Below, piece by piece: positions 22,613-33,004 of a stretch of 64,000 nucleotides of DNA. Numbering within the stretch: the stretch's first letter is position 1; each line of letters opens with the position of its first letter. The position numbers and the translations under genes are program-made. Origin of the DNA: Cryptomeria japonica. Lineage: Eukaryota > Streptophyta > Pinopsida > Cupressales > Cupressaceae. Below the pieces are notes generated by a model. That model ran no database searches. It saw only the letters and a program-made list of their open reading frames with translations, and was not told the DNA's origin. The stretch spans positions 248,243,218 to 248,307,217 of the forward strand of contig NC_081406.1 of assembly GCF_030272615.1 (NCBI RefSeq), in the 5' to 3' direction.

Positions 22613-23094
22613 TAGCATGTTTACTTACAACAAATTGTGTGAGCGATTATTGATGAGAGATGTTAACTACAAAGGCTTCATCAAAGCACATTTTGGAACA
22701 TCCAGGGAGTAAGGGAACGAAAATACGATTCCTATGAAACAAACGGTTTGAAAATCGCATCTCCCAAACTCAAGTTATGATGAAATGAGTGATAGAGGAA
22801 AATTAGGGTTTTGAAAGTAAAGGTAAAGAAATGAAAGTATATATCTTGAAAGTGACTATTGCATTTGTCACTTTGTTGATTCTGAGTATTGTTCATTACA
22901 GCGGAGCCCACATAGCCATCATCATGCCTTCATGATGACCAGAGTATCCCACGAGGATTGAGATCATGCGACAGGCCGTGATCGACGACGAGCCACTGGA
23001 CGAGGTGAGTTGACTGAACTTTGACTTTTTGCATTTCTGTTGACTCTGATTTTCTGTGATCGAACGCGGGCCCTAGAATCTGACCCTGGGTCCC

Positions 23095-23255
23095 ACCCAG
23101 GGCGCCATGGTCCCATCAGGGTGCCATGGTCCCTGTGGGGCGCCATGGTCCCTTCAGGGTGCCATGGTCCTTTCAGGGCGCCATGGTCCCTGTGGGGCGC
23201 CATGGTCCCTGAAGGGCGCCATGATCCTCTCAGGGCGCCATGGTCCCAATCAGGA
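23095..23255. repeat. Minisatellite of ~18-bp GGCGCCATGGTCC units
   Basis: Eight imperfect units of GGGCGCCATGGTCCCT type lie head to tail upstream of the PMD coding frame, probably in its first intron or leader. The unit contains the overlapping palindromes GGCGCC and CCATGG. The same core occurs in LTRs of Ty3-A, B and C. The six-residue repeats that it encodes on both strands are a by-product. Confidence 0.85.
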
Positions 23256-23356
23256 CTTGGCAAGGGTCAACTTTCGATGTTCATCAGTTTGCATATTTGG
23301 CAGAGATGATTTTGATGATTGATTACTGATTACACTGATGTTTTTGTATTGCAAGG

Positions 23357-25447
23357 TCTCCCATACATGAGAGAGCACACGGCGAGGCAGATTCTTCATA
23401 GTTTGCGAGATCAGATTCTCCGGCTGACTCAGGCAGAGAGAGATACATTGTCTATAGTAGGTTTGTGGTCTATGATTCTTATGTCGGCCATTCGATTTCA
23501 TCCTGCAATGCTGATGGCACTCATGGAGCAATGGGATCCTGACACACGCACATTCCAGCTTCCAGTAGGGGAGATGATAGTGACACTTGAGGATGTGTAC
23601 CGCATACTTTGCCTACTGATCAGAGGAGCTACTGTGACATATGCGACCGATCGATCAGCAGAGGATCATCAGAGGGAGTAGGTGTACTGCATAGGGAGAG
23701 TCATGCCGAATGAGATGAGAGGTCACATCATGGTCAGCTGGCTCTTACATCCTACAAGAGAGATGCCCCTCATGAGACGTCTTATGCTTGCCATCATTGC
23801 ACTAGCCGTCTGCACTAATGGGCGAGGTACACACATGCATGGGGGTCTCACATGGTGCATCAGGGCTATGGAGAGACATAGGAGAGTATACGCCTGGGGT
23901 TGGAGTATGCTTGCACATCTCTATCACGACCTCGAGGAGTATGTTTTCGGATAGGGTTGCAGCTTGATGACATGCACACTTCTGCAGGTGTGGATATTTG
24001 AGCACTTTACATGCACCAGGCCTGTCAGCTATTCGATGAGTGCGGCTAGCGAGCGACCTAGGGTATTTGCTTATCCACTTACTAGCGAGTGGAGATTTGG
24101 GGATCTACTATATTGGAGAGTGACATTTGACAGATTGACAGCTGAGGTGACTGTATGGAGACCATATCTGCGGATGCATAGATGGGATGGGATGGAGAGA
24201 CAGTTAGCATGCTTACAGAGGAACCGCCTACTGAGAGGACGATATCCACATATCATAGTCCCATTCTACTTTGACCAAGTACGGAGGTAGTTTGGGCTAG
24301 AGCAGTGTGTTCCAGCCGATGTACCCATCTACACTCGACACTCACGGGTCCTTCCCAGACCCAGAGCAGTAGCGAGACCTACGATAGATGATATCGAGAT
24401 CACAAATATAGAGGGATCCGATCAGGATGTAGTCACTGATTATGCTGCAGATCCGGGGGCACAGCGCAGGTATCTCTCATGGTTTATGAGGACATACCCG
24501 GGGCCTATCTTTCCACCAGATCACCCGATAGGCCATCCAGGTCCATGGAGACATGGAGACCGAGATGAGGATCAGGGATCCAGATCGGAGGAGCCAGAGG
24601 AGGGAGAGGGTCATGAGGAGGCAGGAGGGCCTGATCCACCCATAGGAGATCAGCCTAGTGTCGAGGAGGAGGAAGGAGAGGAAGATGACACAGATAGAGA
24701 TGATGATGAGGAGAACGAGGATGCGGATGAGGATGAGGATGATGAGGAGGAGGAGGATAGAGATGATGAGGAGGAGTTAGATGCAACTCCCCATCATTTA
24801 GGAGATGATACCATAGCCTTAGATCCTCCCATTATTCCCCAAAAGGGGGAACACGTACGGAGACCTGTACCCATCACGCACAGATCATTCGAGTGTGGGG
24901 AGCCTAGTAGTTCCCAATCACAGATGCTACCATATCACGATCCCTACTGGCGTGAGGGAGATCCAGGTATAGTACGTTTATATTGATTGATTAATGTTTT
25001 GATGATATAAAATGGTACTAATACACAATCTGTTCTACTACTACAGCTAATGTGCAGGAGTGGCATTCTTTGATTTAGCAAGTAGTGATAGATATTTCCA
25101 TGACAGCACAGATCCCTAGCTCCTCACAGGCTGCCTATAGACCTCAAGGGAATGCGGGTCGGCATGATGACTTGTTTTCCCCATTTCGAGTACAGGTGGA
25201 GATATGGAGGGAGAGAGAGCGAGCTCTATCAGATGACCTTCAGTGGGCACAGTGTGATCTAGCAGCAGCTCAGGACGAGGCTACCTCGTATCGTGTGATC
25301 CTTATGGATAGGGATCATAGGAGTTCCTCTCGGAGTCACTCATGATCTATATCACGCTATACACCTATGGGTCCACCTGCACAGCCAGATCAGGAGGGAG
25401 CATCTAGTCGTCACTCTCTAGCCACCAGCCCTAGGGATAGGAGATGA
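23357..25447 (+). pseudogene. Antisense plant mobile domain (PMD) gene of Ty3-C
   Basis: One plus-strand frame runs from ~23357 to 24966 with three TAG stops (~23679, 23952, 24288), followed by a probable intron (donor GTATAG at 24967, acceptor TGTGCAG at ~25057) and a second exon to TGA at 25447. The PMD signature is strong: TRTFQLPVGEMIVTLEDVYRI, YAWGWSMLAHLYHDL and LLQVWIFEHF. A very acidic Glu/Asp run sits at ~24590-24780, and the second exon is a short coiled coil. A small first exon with a GAG-GTGAGT donor may lie at ~22966-23012, but its phase does not fit simply. PMD proteins (MAIN/MAIL1 type) act in plant gene silencing, and transposon-borne PMD genes are known. The role here is unproven. 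Confidence 0.8.
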
Positions 25448-25460
25448 TCTTATGATGTAG

Positions 25461-25494
25461 GGTAGGTCACATTTTGGATGTATAGTGACCTACC
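25461..25494. terminator. Inverted repeat between convergent PMD and pol genes
   Basis: Perfect 10-bp arms, GGTAGGTCAC (25461-25470) and GTGACCTACC (25485-25494), flank a 14-base loop just after the PMD stop. A 3'-end processing role is only a guess. The 500 bases up to 25999 hold nothing else that I can name except a short TA run at ~25511. Confidence 0.4.
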
Positions 25495-25998
25495 TTTGTA
25501 TATTGATCCACATATATATATATACATGCTTCTTTGTCTCAAACGTGTTATCTTTAATGCCTAAAACAATGTGTATTTTGATTAAAGTAAATACATTTGG
25601 TAGATGTATATGTATGTTCTGAATTTAATTTCCATGTGATTGATTTCTCATTGCTCCATGATTCAATTGATACATGTGTGACTTAATAAAATAAAATATT
25701 TAATCAAGTACTACATTGATGATAGAGAAGAAATATGTGTTAAGCCTAAGAATCATATAAGTAACATGATACAATTCTACTTAACACATAAAGACATTGT
25801 ATAATATGCCAGCATAATGAAAATGTAAATCTTTTGCAATTTACATAGATGAATTCAAGACAAACCAAGAAACACGCTTGTCAAGAATGAAGCAATATAG
25901 ATTAAACAAAACATCATTTAATTCTATTTTCTCTAACAAAGATATACTAACATATTATCCAATTTTGAAGAAGTGATAAAAAGATAAAGAATGAGGAA

Positions 25999-26577
25999 TT
26001 AAGCATAGTATCTATGCAAGTGCATAGCATTTATAGGTTCTTTAAGGGGCGTACCGTCTACACCTGCTATTTTATAATCACTTGATCCATAATCTTCAAT
26101 AATGATATACAGTCCAAGCCAATTAGGACTAAATTTTCCCTTTTCTTCAGGTAAGGCATTCACATTGCACTGATTCTCATAGAGAACTAAGTCACCCACT
26201 GAGAAGGAATGTTGATTAACCTTATCATTATAGCTTCATTGTAGAGTTTTGTGATACGCTTGAATATGCTCAAGAGCATTTATACGCTGTTCATCAAGCA
26301 TCTCAAGCTGTTGAAGTCTTTGTTCTCTATAAGCGTCATCATCTACTATACCTTTGAGAGAAACTCTAAGTGATGGAATCTCTAATTCTAAAGGCATAAT
26401 AGCATCAGCACCATAAACAAGATTATAAGGGGTGGTTCCTGTAGCAATTTGTACACTCATTCGGTAGGCCCAAAGAGCATAGATTAGCTGAGTACTTTAA
26501 TCCTTACCATGCTTATTCACGATTTTGCGAAGAATTTGTTCAATTATCTTATTGGATGATTCAGCTTGACCATTTGA
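25999..26577 (-). pseudogene. Ty3-C integrase C-terminal part
   Basis: In the same frame as the ORF ending at 26578, this continues SNGQAES, TTPYNLVYGADAIMPLELEIP and a C-terminal segment with WLGLYIIIEDYG. It ends MHLHRYYA at 25999. Further stops are TAA (~26498) and TGA (~26233). The sequence is typical of Ty3 integrase C-termini. No chromodomain is present, as expected for Tat elements. Confidence 0.85.
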
Positions 26578-28515
26578 TTAAGGATAGTATGGTGTAGAAA
26601 ATCGATGTTTGATATGATACTTCTCGAGGAATTTCTTCACATCCTTGTTCTTAAATGATGTCCCATTATCGGAGATTATAGTGGAAGGTATCCCAAATCG
26701 AGAAATAATGTTTTCTAGAAGAAATCGACGAATCACTTCAGTAGTAGTAGAGCGAAGGGGAATAGCTTCTACCCATTTTGTAAAGTAATCTGTTGCGGTT
26801 ATAATGAAAGTATGTCCTTGAGATGAAGGAGGAGAGATTTTACCAATAAGATCCAGCCCCCATGCAGAGAAAGGCCAAGAAGCTACATGAGAACGAAGTT
26901 CTTGGGTAGGACCATGAATCAAATTATTGTGTTGTTGACATTGATGACATTTCTTAACAAATGAAAAAGAATCCTGCTGCATAGTTTGCCAATAATATCC
27001 CATACGAAGCAACCTTTGAACCAAGGATTTGCCTCCAAAATGCCCCCCATAGGCACCTAAATGCACCTCTTCAAGAGCAATAGGGATTTCCGATTTGTTA
27101 AGACAATGAAGGAGAAGACCGTTATAACCCCTTCGGTAAAGAACATTAGAAAGAATGATATATCTAGCGGACAACTTGCAAATTCTATCCCTAGTGTTCC
27201 TATTGGCAGAATCAGGAAAGGTACCATCGGTCAAGTATCTTACGATATGCGAATACCATTCATCTGAGTCTATAAAGTCACAACATGTCACCAAGCTAGA
27301 ATCATCTACAATAGCTAGAGAAATAAGGTTGTGAATAACAAATTTAAGATCAACCACAGGGTCCTCTAAAGATACCAGAGAAGCCACACATGCCATTGCC
27401 TCCACATGTCGATTATCTTTTCGAGGAACAGGTTCCATGGTGTAAGAATCAAATTTTTGTAACAAAGAGATAGCAAGGTCTTTATATTGTGATAATTTGT
27501 CTTGTTTTGCTTGATACAGTCCTGTTACTTGTCTTATAATCAGTTGAGAATCTCCAAAAATATGTACGTGTTTTACATTCAAATCCAAGGCTGCCTTTAT
27601 TCCTGCTATAAGAGCCTCATACTCAGCAATGTTATTGGTACATAGGAAATTGAGACGATAAGATAAGGGAATGGACTTCTTTGTAGGAGAAATCAGAACA
27701 ACACCTGCCCCCAATCCCGTACGACACTTAGAGCCATCAAAGTATAACTCCCAAGTTTCATCTTTCTCTATACAAAGAATGAAGTCGTCAGGAAAAGACT
27801 CAGGGTTAGGGAAGGAGAAAGGTGAAGGGGCCTCCACTAGGTGATCGGTCAACACTTGCCCTTTAATTGCTCTTTGTGAAACAAATTTAAGGTCAAATTT
27901 AGTTAACATCATAACCCACTTAGCTAGGCGTCCTGATAAATCAGTTTTAGAGAAAAGATGCTTCAACGGATCAAACTTTACCATGACATGGACTTCTGAA
28001 TTTAAAAGATAATGTCTCAATTTCTGAGTCGCAAACACCAAGGCCAAGCATTGTCTTTCTATCGCATAATATCGGGTCTCATAATCGAGTAAGGTACGAC
28101 TTATATAATAAACCGGACACTCCTTACCATCTTTATCATGTTGTGCCAATAATGCTGCCTGAGCATGAGAGGAAGCAGCTGTATAAAGAAGAAAGGGTTT
28201 AGAAGGTTCGGCAGGTTGAAGGATAGGAGGATTAGCCAAATACACTTTTAAATCTTCAAATGTTTGCTGACAATCTTCATTCCATTGAAAGGTGATATTC
28301 TTTTTGAGAAGTTGAGTAAAAGGAAAAGTACGATCCACAAGTTGAGATACAAACCTACGAATAGCTTGAATCTTTCCTTGCAAGCTTTTGAGTTGAGACA
28401 CATTTCTAGGAGGTGGCATGTTGACAATAGCATCTATTTTCTTAGTATCCACCTCAATCCCACGATGCAAAACTATGAATCCTAAGAGTTTTTCCACTAC
28501 CCACACCAAAAACAC
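26578..28515 (-). CDS. Ty3-C RNase H, archaeal-type RNase H and integrase
   Basis: This 645-residue ORF is the middle of pol. The first RNase H (~residue 105-230) has lost its lead Asp (LLYTAASSHAQAALL). A second, archaeal-type RNase H starts at ~258 with YFDGSK, then AEYEALI and GDSQLII, keeping its acidic residues; this dual arrangement defines the Tat clade. Integrase follows with an HHCC zinc domain (GGHFGG ... CHQCQQH) and catalytic Asp residues in WGLDLIG and ISDNGTSF. The frame stops (TAA) just after FSTPYYP, before the catalytic Glu region. The ATG is internal, so the true protein starts upstream in RT. Confidence 0.9.
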   Translation of the reverse strand: MFLVWVVEKLLGFIVLHRGIEVDTKKIDAIVNMPPPRNVSQLKSLQGKIQAIRRFVSQLVDRTFPFTQLLKKNITFQWNEDCQQTFEDLKVYLANPPILQPAEPSKPFLLYTAASSHAQAALLAQHDKDGKECPVYYISRTLLDYETRYYAIERQCLALVFATQKLRHYLLNSEVHVMVKFDPLKHLFSKTDLSGRLAKWVMMLTKFDLKFVSQRAIKGQVLTDHLVEAPSPFSFPNPESFPDDFILCIEKDETWELYFDGSKCRTGLGAGVVLISPTKKSIPLSYRLNFLCTNNIAEYEALIAGIKAALDLNVKHVHIFGDSQLIIRQVTGLYQAKQDKLSQYKDLAISLLQKFDSYTMEPVPRKDNRHVEAMACVASLVSLEDPVVDLKFVIHNLISLAIVDDSSLVTCCDFIDSDEWYSHIVRYLTDGTFPDSANRNTRDRICKLSARYIILSNVLYRRGYNGLLLHCLNKSEIPIALEEVHLGAYGGHFGGKSLVQRLLRMGYYWQTMQQDSFSFVKKCHQCQQHNNLIHGPTQELRSHVASWPFSAWGLDLIGKISPPSSQGHTFIITATDYFTKWVEAIPLRSTTTEVIRRFLLENIISRFGIPSTIISDNGTSFKNKDVKKFLEKYHIKHRFSTPYYP

Positions 28516-29137
28516 ATTTTCAGGGATTCAAGCGCATGTGATATTTATGAATCCTTTCAAAGATTTGACAAAGGATCTTAATATGATCTATGCGGAGAAT
28601 GGATTTGGCTAAAACATCATCAACTTAATCTTCTAAAATCTTATGCATGTAATCATGAAAGATAAGGGTCATCGCTCGTTGATAAGTTGCGCCAGCATTT
28701 TTAAGTCCAAAAGACATCATTACCCAACAAAACGTACCCCAAGGAGTGGTAAAAGAAGTTTTGAATTGATCTTGAGGATTAATGAAAATTTGATTGTATC
28801 CTGAAAAACCATCCATGAAGGATAACAAAGCATGTCCTGCTATAGAATCAACTATCATGTCAATGTTTGGGAGGGGAAAATCATCTTTCAAAGAAGCTTT
28901 ATTTAAATCTCGAAAGTCAGTACACATTCTTATTTTATTATCTGATTTAGCCACAACGACAATATTTGAAATCCATGGGGAATAATCAATAGGGCGGATA
29001 AATCTAGCCTCAAATAATTTTTCTATCTCAGCCTTAACAAGCAAAGCTACCTTAGGATTCATTTTTTGAATCTTTTGTTTCACAGGCTTAGCATCAGGAA
29101 TTAAGACAATATTATGAGTAACAATCTCATTGGTAGA
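28516..29137 (-). pseudogene. Ty3-C reverse transcriptase segment
   Basis: The RT fingers and palm are clear: AEIEKLFEARFIRPI, CTDFRDLNKA, the first catalytic Asp in SFMDGFSGYNQI, and FGLKNAGATYQR. The second catalytic box reads LED-stop-VDD: the codon before VDD is TAA at 28625-28627, so the polymerase is broken at its active site. Downstream, a TGA in LNP-stop-KCVFGVG and a frameshift at an A-run near 28487 lead to the next ORF. RT normally copies element RNA into DNA in the particle. This copy cannot. Confidence 0.88.
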
Positions 29138-31143
29138 GATGTAGAAATAACATTAACACTAATACATGGTCTTTTAGAAGCTTTAGTGCGCTTGTAGGGA
29201 TTATAACCAAGTCCAAAGGCATAATCATAAAGATTATTCTCTAGAGGAACCTTTATTCCTTGTTGGTGAGTGCCACAGCCATTTCCATTATACCCATGCT
29301 TAGCTAGAATATGAAAACCACGACCATAACGATCAGCCATTTCAGAAAGAGAAGGTGGTTTTTCATAAGACAAAGAATCAAACCCTTCAGAATTAGAAGT
29401 GTGAGGAGAAGAAGTCTGAGAAGCAGCCACGAAGTTATTGCGCATAGGCTCAGGTAGTGTTGATTGATTTTTAGCTTCTTCCTTCTTTTCAACTTTAAGC
29501 TCTCTAGAAGGAACCTTATATTCACCTACAAAGGTGGGATTAAAATCAAGAGATCCCCAATCGTCTTCTGCGAGAACCTTCTCAGGATCAAAATCCTTCT
29601 TATGTGTAGATTCAAGTCGAGAAGAATCTTCTTCAGGTGCTCCAGACTCATCCAAAGAATTTTGATCATCAGAGAGCGAGGATTCATCGATAGGTATCTT
29701 GTTTAAAGAGTCATCACTAGACGAGGAAGGCTTAGAAGAACCCCCTTTGGAAGTAGATGTCTGTAAACAAGCTTGGAAGTTAGTATCACCTATCAAGGTA
29801 TATGTCTTATTGTTATAAATAAATTTAACTTGTCTATGCAAAGTAGAGGGGACGGCTTGCATACTATGAATCCAAGGTCTCCCCAATAGCAAGTTGTATG
29901 TTAGATTTCCCGACATAACATGGATAGGAGTAGGCAAAGTAACAGGCCCCACTGTGATGGTTAAGGTGATAGTACCTAATGAAGTTTTAGCCACATTATC
30001 AAAGCCTCGAATAGGACGAGAGTCAGGCTCAATTAGGGATGTATCCACATTCATCTTATGCAAGAGATCAATGCTACACACATTAAGACCAGAGCCATTA
30101 TCTACTAGTGTTCGTCTTATAGCAGTATCATTTATGATAACCACAATCATCAAGGGATCATATTGATGTTGAATTTCACTAGTTGGTAACTCATCTTGAG
30201 TAAACACAATATGAGCTTTAGGATTCATCACAGAGTTAACCAAAGACACTATATTACTAGATGGTGGAGGAACATTCAAATCTTTCAAGGCATCTTGTAA
30301 CATTTCGTGATGAGCAGAAGAAGTTTGAATCAAATCCCAAAGGGATTTTTTAGCAGGGGTAGCTTTAAGCTGTTCTATGAGATCATATTCCTTACTAAGA
30401 ACTTGTGAAATATGTGGAGCTTGCGGAAGAATTGGTTGAGGATTAGGAAGAGAAACTGGAGTAATAGGAGGAGGATTAGGCTGCCTATTATTTCTAGTAT
30501 GATAAGTATGGGCAACCGCATGATAACTCTCTCTAGTTAATTGCTTGGCATAACTATAAGGACTTATAGGCTTTCTTCCTTGCATAGTGATGATAGGTTT
30601 ATTCGGAGTAAGAAAGGAATCATACCCCCCTTGGATAGTAAGGAGAGGTGATTTAGGAACTTGAAAGGTCAGAGAAGGACAAGCACCTTGGATTTCAAAG
30701 AGAGGCTTATTATGCTCATTCAGGTTTATCATGTTAACTAATTTAGAAGTTTTGTTCTTGTTTAGAGATTTCAATAAAGCCACAAAGTCATCAAGAGCAT
30801 CATCCAACAAAGCATGATCATATCTATTAAAAGGTTTATCTTTTGATTCAAAAGGAGACATCTCCTCATAGAGGGGATTATTGAAAACAACCATGTTACT
30901 AGATTTAGTGGAAGAGTTGACAGGAATGTACCCTTGAGAGGAATCATTCAACTTATCTTTCTCATCACAACGAAATGGCATAGTAACAAGGTTTATGAGT
31001 TTTTGGTAAAATGAAGGTTGGGCATCTTTAGGATTCAAAAACTCATCTAAAGCTTCATCTAATTCATCTTGGCTATACTCATAATCGGCATAATTGCATA
31101 CATCATCATAAATATGAACATCTTGCAAATAAAAATCCGACAT
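29101..31143 (-). CDS. Ty3-C ORF: retropepsin and G-patch-like protein without Gag
   Basis: This 680-residue ORF begins ~190 nt from the LTR with the same start as Ty3-A. The acidic low-complexity stretch of Ty3-A (about 270 residues) is mostly missing here. The KP-x-IQG peptide repeats are at ~145-200, the protease active site LVDNGSG at ~348 and LLLGRPWIH at ~421. A G-patch-like segment (GYNGNGCG ... FGLGYNP) spans ~604-651. No capsid or zinc knuckle can be seen. The end of the ORF is out of frame with RT at 29083: the junction looks like a deletion plus frameshift, since Ty3-A continues differently for over 100 residues here. Confidence 0.85.
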   Translation of the reverse strand: MSDFYLQDVHIYDDVCNYADYEYSQDELDEALDEFLNPKDAQPSFYQKLINLVTMPFRCDEKDKLNDSSQGYIPVNSSTKSSNMVVFNNPLYEEMSPFESKDKPFNRYDHALLDDALDDFVALLKSLNKNKTSKLVNMINLNEHNKPLFEIQGACPSLTFQVPKSPLLTIQGGYDSFLTPNKPIITMQGRKPISPYSYAKQLTRESYHAVAHTYHTRNNRQPNPPPITPVSLPNPQPILPQAPHISQVLSKEYDLIEQLKATPAKKSLWDLIQTSSAHHEMLQDALKDLNVPPPSSNIVSLVNSVMNPKAHIVFTQDELPTSEIQHQYDPLMIVVIINDTAIRRTLVDNGSGLNVCSIDLLHKMNVDTSLIEPDSRPIRGFDNVAKTSLGTITLTITVGPVTLPTPIHVMSGNLTYNLLLGRPWIHSMQAVPSTLHRQVKFIYNNKTYTLIGDTNFQACLQTSTSKGGSSKPSSSSDDSLNKIPIDESSLSDDQNSLDESGAPEEDSSRLESTHKKDFDPEKVLAEDDWGSLDFNPTFVGEYKVPSRELKVEKKEEAKNQSTLPEPMRNNFVAASQTSSPHTSNSEGFDSLSYEKPPSLSEMADRYGRGFHILAKHGYNGNGCGTHQQGIKVPLENNLYDYAFGLGYNPYKRTKASKRPCISVNVISTSLPMRLLLIILS

Positions 31144-31310
31144 TTTGAAATGAAAGTTTCATAAAACTTAGACACACAATGCAAAGAAACAAAGAAACAC
31201 TCTTTTTTTTTTCTTCTTTTTTTTTTTTTTGAAAAATGAAACTTAAATGGAACACACTAAATCTAGATCTAGATCGAAAAAATGCAATGTGAGAGAAAGA
31301 AATAATTCAT

Positions 31311-31328
31311 TTCACGTCGGGTTCACCA
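31311..31328 (-). other. Ty3-C primer-binding site
   Basis: TGGTGAACCCGACGTGAA on the minus strand, three bases from the 5' LTR. It is the same as in Ty3-A and Ty3-B. Confidence 0.8.
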
Positions 31329-31331
31329 AAA

Positions 31332-33004
31332 TGTGTAGGGGAAAAAGCGAGACTAGGCCAACATGTCCTAATCCTACCTTTTGACACACATTGCGGAATA
31401 CGAAAGAGCCTAGAGGTATCGCACAATTGGCTAATTCTTCTTGGTGAAAGAGAGAGCCATGGGCTACCTATTAGGGTTTCTATTCCTTTTTTGTAATTGA
31501 AAGGTAAGATTATGCAAGTTCAATTCCTAACCCCAAAATGCAAGTATGAACTAATAACAAGATTCCAGAATTGAACTTAAACAATGGAAAGCTGCAAACA
31601 CAAGGACAAGACAAGAATGCAGATGCGTACCCGAAGTCAAAATCTAAGTGAAAATTTTCGGGACGGGGGCGCGGGCGCCACTGTCCTAATTCTGTTCCTG
31701 AAAACTGCACCTGAAACTGCCACTTTGCAACCTGGAAAACTGTCAGAAATGCTAAAAATTATTGTCTGTCAGGAGGACCAGGGCGCCCAGCGCCCCTATC
31801 CCAGGGACCAGGGCGCCTAGCACCCCTGTCCTGGTAGGACTAGGGTGCCCCATGCCCCTGTCCTGGTCTTCTACTCTGAAACTTGGTGTATGGTTCAGTC
31901 TCCGTCTGCTTCTTTCGGATCTGCAACTTGCGGCGTCGTTTGAATCCCGAAATCTGCACTTATATCTGAAAAGGTGTTTGGGTGGCTATATAGGGTTTTG
32001 CCTTAGTCAAACCCCCGCTTCGGTGATTTCCACCTCCATGAATAGCCAAGTTGTATTGTAAAAGTAGTGTGTGTGCAGACCTTGTGTGTGTGCAAGATCT
32101 AAAATGCAGGTAAGCAAACTAGAGCAACCTAGAAAGTAATCCCTAATTGCTTGTAAATGGCAATGTAAATGCTCCAAATCAAGATGTAGAGTAATCTAAA
32201 GCATGAATACAAATTATGTAAGGAATCTTATGCAAAGACATGAAAACAACATGAAATCATACCCAACCCCAAGTGGGGGGGGTACAAGCCAATCTTCAGT
32301 CGGTGATCCCTTATTGCTCTTCAATGCCTTCAAAGCCCTAAATGGATGAATGAAATTGATGGATGCTTGATGGATGGATGTTGAATGTTGTTGAAGTCTT
32401 CAAAGATCTGCTTTTTCGTTGCATAGAAGGTTCTTGAAAACAAAATTTGGATCCTTTCAAATGAAGAAAGAGAGGTCTTATATATGAAACCCTAGGTCTT
32501 AATTCCAACTTTTGGCTGACCTAGAGATTGAATATCTTGCCAATTTCTTGGGGTTGAGCTTTATTTTATGATTGGATCGCACTTCTAAAATTTTGGGAAA
32601 AATGTCCGGGACCGTGTGCACTCCGGGCGCCATGGTCCCGCCAACTTTTCACCAAATTTTCAGGGCCATCAGATATGATGATTTTAGAGAGAATCCTGAA
32701 GTTATAGGTGATTTCGAGATGTTTTGTCCCCCGAAATCAAGCCCCCAAGTTCAAAATAGGGCCTAATTAGGGTTTTTGATTAAATGATGTATTGGAGGAA
32801 TAAAATGAAAGGGGCACACTTTAATGAAAGGGCCCACCTTTATGATGTGGAGGACGATGAAATAGGACCTTAGACTTAATTAATTTGATTAATTAAGTGC
32901 TAAAGGAGAAATGCAATGCAAAATGCAAACTGTGCCAAGGCGAGTGCTAAACTAGGTGTGAAATTGTACTGCTTTAGCAAGTGCGTACAATTTACGACGC
33001 TACA
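31332..33004 (-). repeat. 5' LTR of Ty3-C (1673 bp)
   Basis: The promoter LTR of the minus-strand element, TGTGTAGGGG to CGACGCTACA. It is very similar to 20673-22345 by eye and of equal length. The GC-rich ~30-bp units lie at ~31774-31870. Confidence 0.92.
32477..32486 (-). promoter_or_regulatory. TATA-like box in Ty3-C 5' LTR
   Basis: CATATATAAG on the minus strand, ~520 nt from the upstream LTR end, is conserved in the other Ty3-C LTR and in Ty3-A. Confidence 0.55.

Larger units (their letters stand above)
20673..33004 (-). mobile_element. Ty3-C: complete Ty3/gypsy Tat-type element with antisense PMD gene
   Basis: This 12,332-bp element has two 1673-bp LTRs and a perfect TSD, TTATG, at 20668-20672 and 33005-33009. 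From the 5' (right) end it has a primer site, a protease/G-patch ORF, RT, RNase H, a second archaeal-type RNase H and integrase. A divergent PMD gene on the opposite strand lies between integrase and the 3' LTR. The second RNase H and the antisense extra gene are known traits of the plant Tat clade. The gag gene is missing. Several stops and at least two frameshifts make this copy defective. Confidence 0.93.

Noticed and set aside
22964-23263. Minus-strand ORF with six-residue repeats (GTMAPH, GPWHPE)
   Set aside because: It is the GGCGCCATGGTCC minisatellite in translation; all frames stay open because the unit length is a multiple of three.
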